The notes beneath the pieces are model-generated. The model saw nothing but the letters and a program-made list of their open reading frames with translations, did no database searches and was not told the DNA's origin. Positions 57,772-64,000 of a stretch of 64,000 bases of DNA are shown here, piece by piece (the stretch's first letter is position 1; each line of letters begins with the position of its first letter). A program made the translations under genes and the position numbers. The DNA comes from Conchocele bisecta (lineage: Eukaryota > Mollusca > Bivalvia > Lucinida > Thyasiridae): the NCBI GenBank assembly GCA_029237695.1, contig CM055278.1, forward strand, positions 68,005,188-68,069,187. Reading direction: 5' to 3'.

Positions 57772-60658
57772 TTTATACACTACTCTATATAAACCTCCCA
57801 AAGTCGGCCCCTATCTGTACCAGGGTTTATATACACTACTCTATATAAACCTCCCAAAGTCGGCCCTTTTCTGTACCGAAGTTTATATACACTACTCTAT
57901 ATAAACCTCCCAAAGTTGGCCCCTATCTGTACCGGGATTATATACACTACTCTATATAAACCTCCCAAAGTCGGCCCCTATCTGAACAGGGCATTATATA
58001 TTCTACTCTATATAAACCTCCCAAAGTCGGCCCCTATCTGTACCGGGGTTTATAATACACTACTCTATGTAAACCTCCCAAAGTCGGCCCCTATATGTAC
58101 CAGGGTGTATATACACTACCTATATAAATCTCCCGAAGTCGGCCCCTATCTGTACAGGGGTTTATATACACTACTCTATATAAACCTCCCAAAGTCGGCC
58201 CCTATCTGTACCAGGGTTTATATACACTACTCTATATAAACCTCCCAAAGTCGGCCCCTATCTGAACCAGGGTTTATATACACTACTCTATATAAACCTC
58301 CCAAAGTCGGCCCCTATCTGTACCGAAGTTTATATACACTACTCTATATAAACCTCCCAAAGTTGGCCCCTATCTGTACCGTGTTTATATACACTACTCT
58401 ATATAAACCTCCCAAAGTCGGCCCCTATCTGTACCGGGGTTTACATACACTACTCTATATAAACCTCCCAAAGTCGGCCCCTATCTGAACAGGGGTTTAT
58501 ATATTCTACTCTATATAAACCTCCCAAAGTCGGCCCCTATCAGTACCGGGGTTTATATACACTACTCCATGTAAACCTCCCAAAGTCGGCCCCTATATGT
58601 ACCAGGGTTTATATACAGTACCTATATAAACCTCCCGAGGTCGGCCCCTATCTATACAGGGGTTTATATACACTATTCTATATAAACCTCCCAAAGTCGG
58701 CCCCTATCTGTACCAGGGTTTATATACACTACTCTATATAAACCTCCCAAAGTCGGCTCCTATCTGTACCAGGGTGTATATACACTACTCTATATAAACC
58801 TCACAAAGTCGACCCCTATCTGTACCGGGGTTTATATACACTACTCTATATAAACCTCCCAAAGTCGGCCCCTATCTGTACCGGGGTTTATATACACTAC
58901 TCTATATAAACCTCCCAAAGTCGGCCCCTATCTGTACAGAGGTTTGCATACACTACTCTATATAAACCTCCCAAAGTCGGCCCCTATCTGTACCAGGGTT
59001 TATATGCACTACTCTATATAAGCCTCCCAAAGTCGGCCCCTATCTGTACCGGGGTTTATATACACTACTCTCTATAAACCTCACAAAGTCGGCCCCTATC
59101 TGTACCGGGGTTTATATACACTACTCTATATAAACCTCCCAAAGTCGGTCCCTATTTGAACAGGGGTTTATATACACTACTCTATATAAACCTCCCAAAG
59201 TCGGCCCCTATCTGTACCGGGGTTTGTATACACTACTCTATATAAAGCTCCCAAAGTCGGCCCCTATATGTACCAGGGTTTATATACACTACTCTATATA
59301 AACCTCCAAAAGTCGGCCCCCATCTGTACCGGGGTTTATATACACTACTCTATATAAACCTCCCAAAGTCGGTCCCTGTTTGAACAGGGGTTTATATACA
59401 CTACTCTATATAAACCTCACAAAGTCGGCCCATATCTGTACCGGGGTTTATATACACAACTCTATATAAACCTCCCAAAGTCGGCCCCTATATGTACCGG
59501 TGTTTATATACACTACTATATATAAACCTCCAAAAGTCGGCCCCCATCTGTACCGGGGTTTATATACACTACTCTATATAAACCTCCCAAAATCGGCCCC
59601 AATCTGTACCACGGTTTATATACACTACTCTATATGAACCTCCCAAAGTCGGCCCCTATCTGTACCGGGGTTTATACATTCTACTCTATATACTCACCCC
59701 CAAAGTCGGCACCTATCTGTACCGGGGTTTATTTATTCTACTCTATATAAACCTCTCAAAGTCGGCCCCCATCTGTACAGGGGTTAATATATTCTACTCT
59801 GTATACTCACCCCCAAAGTCGGCACCTATCTGTACAGGGGTTTATATATTCTACTCTATATAAACTTCCCAAAGTCCGCCCCTATCTGTACCGGGGTTTA
59901 TATATTCTACTCTATATACTCACCCCCAAAGTCGGCCCCTATCTGTACAGGGGTTTATATACACTACTCTATATAAACCTCACAAAGTCGGTCCCTATCT
60001 GAACAGGGGTTTATATACACTACTCTATATAAACCTCCCAAAGTCGGCCCCTATCTGTACCAGGGTTTATATACACTTCTCTATATAAACTTCCAAAAGT
60101 CGGCCCCCATCTGTACCGGGGTTTATATACACTACTACTCTATATAAACCTCCCAAAGTCGGCCCCGATCTGTACCAGGGTTTATATACACTACTCTATA
60201 TAAACCTCCCAAAGTCGGCCCCTATCTGTACCGGGGTTTATACATTCTACTCTATATACTCACCCCCAAAGTCGGCACCTATCTGTACCGGGGTTTATTT
60301 ATTCTACTCTATATAAACCTCCCAATGTCGGCCCCAATATGTACAGGGGTTAATATATTCTAATCTATATACTCACCCCCAAAGTCGGCATCTATCTGTA
60401 CAGGGGTTTATATATTCTACTCTATATAAACCTCCCAAAGTCGGCCCCTATCTGTACCGGTGTTTATATATTCTACTCTATATACTCACCACCAAAGTCG
60501 GCCCCTATCTGTACAGGGGTTTATATACACTACTCTATATAAACCTCCCAAAGTCGGACCCTATCTGTACAGGGGTTTATATATTCTACTCAATATTCTC
60601 ACCCCCAAAGTCGGCCCCTATCTCTACCAGTGTTTATATAATCTACTCTATATACTCA
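57772..60658 (+). repeat. SatB 56-bp satellite, block 2
   Basis: About 51 units of the same satellite. The hairpin-forming type (ACACTACTCTATATAAACC) dominates to about 59660. The TATACTCACCCCC type is interspersed after that. The last 320 bp match block 1 unit for unit, including the exact junction with Polinton-2. Confidence 0.97.
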
Positions 60659-60812
60659 AGTAGTATATAGGGAGTCAAAATGATACGGTGGTATCATTTC
60701 CACCCCTATATACTACCCACACCACCCCCGAAAAACCTAAAAATTGGTTAACGAGGAAATTGTCTCCCTACAGCAAATTTATGTATTTTTGGAGAAAATA
60801 TTTTTGAAATCA

Positions 60813-61113
60813 TTAATGCAATTTCAATGTGCCCGCGAGTGATAGTTTATATTCCAACACCCCATTTTTCTCCTCCAATATAGCTCATTTATTTCGCAGA
60901 TCAGCAACTAATTCTACCAGCTCTAGTCTACCACGTTCACCTTTAGCAGCGTAGTTGCTTATGTCTACAAAGAGTTTGGGCACTAACGAATTTACAAGGG
61001 CATCTGGGGCATTGAAATTGTGGGGTGACACAAGTAAATTTTCTACGTCTCGAGAGATGCCTTCGTAGATAGTCTTTACACGCAAAAGTCTTACAACAAT
61101 TCACACACTCCAT
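60813..61113 (-). pseudogene. Polinton-2 small coiled-coil protein, copy 2b (broken)
   Basis: The ATG at 61111-61113 (MECVNCCKTFAC) is out of frame with the main ORF because of a short duplicated AAGACT segment. The main frame reads TIYEGISRDVENLLVSPHNF and runs to a TGA near 60893 (after ADLRNK) where copy 2a has a sense codon. A coiled-coil tail follows to 60813. Each copy is broken at a different site, so the damage came after the duplication. No family recognised. Confidence 0.55.
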
Positions 61114-61139
61114 TATATATGTATATGTATATGTTTATA

Positions 61140-61191
61140 TTCAATTGGACGTGAAAAAAAACATGATGTAAATATGTCACGTCCAATTGAA
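61140..61191. promoter_or_regulatory. Interrupted palindrome between divergent Polinton-2 genes (copy 2b)
   Basis: TTCAATTGGACGTGA at 61140-61154 and its exact complement at 61177-61191, 33 bp before the polymerase ATG (61224). Both arms are unchanged relative to copy 2a although the spacer differs. Confidence 0.45.
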
Positions 61192-61223
61192 CAGATCAAT
61201 TTCATAGGTTATATACATAAAAT

Positions 61224-64000
61224 ATGATAACGCCAGAAACTAGAGCAGAAATAGAAAGTTTGAGAAGAGAAGCCGAATCTCTAGGGATTACTTATAGTAA
61301 ACAGCTGAGAATTAGGGGGTTGACAAAGCTGATAAACGCCACAAAGAATGAGGCGTTTATGAAGCGGTTTACCCACGCCCACAGACGAGGAGCCTTTAAA
61401 GACCTCTCACTAGCAGAGGAAGTTGGTAACATAATTCAAAAGGAAAGTATTGTGGGGTTAAGGGCTAGTGTAATAAAACCTGCAAGCACCAATTCCAGAC
61501 GCACAGGTGATCCAATACCAAATAATAAAAAAAAATATATTGTTCGCGCGATAGTGGCAGAAGGTGAAGAAATATTGGGGGCTCATGATGAAACATTGGA
61601 AAAGGTAGAAAAGGGAAGACGGGTAGTTACATTATCCTTTCGTAAAAACATTGACATTAACGAGTCTGAACGCATGTCCGATAAACTCTCTCCGTATCTG
61701 ACAACCAATTTGTATTTGAGATATTCATATTCTTACAAGCTAGAACATATGGAAGCAACTAAAAATGGAAAACATATAACTATAATATTTCACGAAAATC
61801 TCGGTAGCGAACCACTATCCTCAATGAAAACCGTTAAAAAATGGCTTTCAGATAAGGAGCAAACACGAATAATGTCCGATAAAATAGACCGACCAAATAC
61901 AAAGTGGAAGTTTATGAGATGGGTAGAGGTTTTTGTAAAGCTAATACAGGGCAGTAGGGGATTTGATTTGGGACTACAATCCAAAGAAGCAGCAGGAGGA
62001 GAACTTCCAGAATGGTTGAAGAATAAAAAATGTATTCTTTAGATAAGTATAATGACGACCTTTGTCTGTTCAGGTGTCTAGCTATGCATATGACAGGTAA
62101 AAGACCCGACAGATGCACGGACAAGGCGAAAGAATTTAGTAAGCAATATTTCGGTAGTAATGTGGTTTCACCAATTCCTTTTTCAGATCTGAAAAAGGTT
62201 GAAGAGTTTTTTAAAATCGGTATAGAAGTATATCAACCCACCGAATGTGATGTATGGTGGTTGAAAAAGGTACCAGCGCACTATAAGGCAATAGGTAATA
62301 AACCAATGACAATAGGACTGTCTAATAATCACGCATTTCTGATAAAAAACCTTAAAAACCTATCAAACATTTACGCCTGCGATAATTGCAAACAGAAATT
62401 CACGAAATATGAAGAGACACGGACCAAAATGTATGAAAGGTGAGACAAAAGTAATATGTGATGGTAAGTATTTAGAGCGCCCGCTTTCGTCGTTCTACTC
62501 TTTATCCATATCAGATAGTATACGATTTTGAGGCATATCTCAACCCAGAATTTGAAACTCTCGGTAATAATCTTGAGTACGAAGCTGAGCACGTTCCGGT
62601 AAGCGTTAGTATAGGAGATAATTTCTCAGGAACAGTAACTCATATTTGTGATAAAGATCCTGAAAAACTTATAGAAAAATTCGTAGAAGATTTGAAAGTC
62701 AGGGGAAAAGCTATAAGAGAAGAAGTATGGTCAATATGTGGGTTTAATACAGAACATTTACGTAAAAACCAAATCGCCAAGATCGAACAGTGGATATATC
62801 AAGTACCGGTTATAGGTTTTAACAGCAGTAAGTACGATATAAACTTAATAAAGTAATATCTAGTAGGCGAACTGGCATCAACAACAAAGAAAGTAATGGT
62901 CGGAAAACGTGCAAACGCAACAATATTTCTATTTACTCCAGAGTTTAGATTTCTTGATGTAATACTTTATCTAGGACCAGGTGTAAGTTACGATAGTTGG
63001 ATAAAAGCCTACGACTGCAAAGGACAGAAATCTTTCTTTCCTTACGAGTGATTCGATTCTCCAGACAAGCTGGATTACCCAGGACTACCGGATATAGAGA
63101 ATTGGTATTTCAAACTATCTGGGAAAATGTTAATAGATGAAACAGAATTAAGTAAATGTCGTAGAATTTTCGAAGAAAAGAATATGAAAACTTTCAGAGA
63201 TTGGTTGAAATATTACAACGATTTAGATGTAGCAGCGTTCCTCCAACTCCAACCCAATCTCGATTGGGTGGTAAAACGTGCCAGGCCGTTTTGGGGTATG
63301 ATGCAAACGCATTATATTTATCTACGCTAAATAAAGAGATATTGAAATGGTATTTAAAACACGGCCTAGAAATAACTGGAGTTCATCAGGTTATAGATTA
63401 TATTAGTGGAAAACCATTCGAATGGTTCGCAAAAGAAGTTACAGCCGCAAGACGAACGGGCGATGTAGAACCAAATAAGAAACCAGTAGCGGATATAATG
63501 AAATTATTAGGAAACTCGTGTTGTGGAAAAATGATAGAGGCAACAGAGAGACATTTAAATACGACATATACACAACACGAAACCTGTGTTGACAAAGCAT
63601 TAAGATCTTCATTCTTTGAAGATTTGGAAGAGATAGGAGATGCGTACGAAATGTCTTCAAGAAAACCCAGGTGTGCGGTAAATAGACCATTCCTTTGTAG
63701 AATAGCGGCTTATCAACTAGCTAAATTGAGAATGTTGGAATTTTACTACGAATTTCTAGACAAATACGTAAAAAGAGAAGACTTTGAATTAATACAGATG
63801 GATACGGATAGTATGTATATAGGAGTTAGTGGAAAAACAATAGAGGAATTGATTAGACCTAACTTACTAGACGAGTTTGAAAAAGAAAAAAAGAAATGGT
63901 TGGCTTGGGATAAATGGAGCGAAAGAGAGCCCGGACTTTTCAAAATGGAATTTAGCGGAGATAGGGCGATAGCGTTATCTAGTAAGTGTTATTTTGTAGA
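61224..64000 (+). pseudogene. polB: Protein-primed family B DNA polymerase (Polinton-2), broken, C-terminus outside window
   Basis: The ORF opens MITPETRAEIESLRREAESL. In order it shows DDLCLFRCLAMH (62052-62085) with a distal NNHAFLIKNL (about 62323) like an OTU Cys/His pair; a CDNCKQKF zinc-finger start (62370); exonuclease I YDFEAYL (62523); exonuclease II GFNSSKYD (62817); exonuclease III-like WLKYYNDLD (63202); polymerase motif A DANALYL (63301, another frame); motif B GNSCCG (63511); and an intact motif C DTDS (63803-63814). Lesions: a frameshift in an A-run at about 62030, a stop near 62442, a TAA at 62854, a TGA at 63049, and loss of the endonuclease-like FHGC block and of about 90 residues between motif A and KWYLKHG. 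Confidence 0.9.

Larger units (their letters stand above)
60659..64000 (+). mobile_element. Polinton-2, left part (copy 2b, runs off the window)
   Basis: Left end AGTAGTATATAGGGAGTCAA at 60659. The first 59 bp form an imperfect palindrome (...CCCCTATATACTACCC). Then come a small minus-strand gene, a divergent promoter palindrome and a DNA polymerase relic still open at 64000. The right end is outside the window, so the target duplication (expected TACTCA) cannot be checked. Confidence 0.9.

Overview
The window is eukaryotic, repeat-dense genomic DNA. AT-rich introns with GT/AG borders, several kinds of satellite, tRNA-derived SINEs and many fold-back MITEs suggest a marine invertebrate. A bivalve mollusc is my best guess from the style of the repeats, but no sequence here proves it. 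No bacterial genes, rRNA, intact tRNA or CRISPR array were seen.

A split host gene appears to run left to right across most of the window. A 5' exon lies at about 1-459. A chain of six further exons follows (35708-35822, 39529-39613, 46307-46483, 48630-48772, 49962-50025 and 52897-53135, with the last probably extending to 53404). Every splice junction inside that chain keeps the reading phase. The link from the first exon over a 35-kb intron is less certain. In-frame stops in the first and last exons raise the possibility that the locus is decaying. I do not recognise the protein.

The large intron is filled by a 41-bp satellite (SatA, about 14.3 kb, roughly 350 units) that has been invaded by other elements. 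At 2008-14816 sits a 12.8-kb Polinton/Maverick (Polinton-1). It has 200-bp terminal inverted repeats, AG...CT ends and a perfect 6-bp target-site duplication (CCATCA) made from the satellite itself. It carries a broken protein-primed family B DNA polymerase, a broken retroviral-type integrase, several small membrane-protein genes and a small Cys-rich gene. I see no capsid, protease or packaging-ATPase gene. Polinton-1 was itself invaded by two AT-rich fold-back elements, and one of those by a 3.3-kb terminal-inverted-repeat transposon (T1). A sister element (T2) interrupts SatA at 23723-25604.

From 29.8 to 54.3 kb the host exons are separated by introns holding MITEs (TTAA-flanked, TA-flanked and fold-back types), SINEs, a 41-bp minisatellite, a broken hAT/DUF4371 transposase in two pieces, and a 1.7-kb segment present in inverted orientation at 41262-43022 and 46595-48279 with a host exon in the loop.

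From 54.3 kb to the end a second satellite (SatB, 56-bp unit, each unit holding a 10-bp-stem hairpin) appears twice. Each block is followed by the left end of a second Polinton family (Polinton-2). Both copies share exactly the same satellite/Polinton junction, so this is a segmental duplication of one insertion. The first copy (54992-55950) breaks off at a small inverted-repeat element. The second (60659 to window end) holds most of a DNA polymerase gene with frameshifts, stops and an internal deletion. No Polinton gene for replication or integration in this window is intact; a few short Polinton ORFs are.
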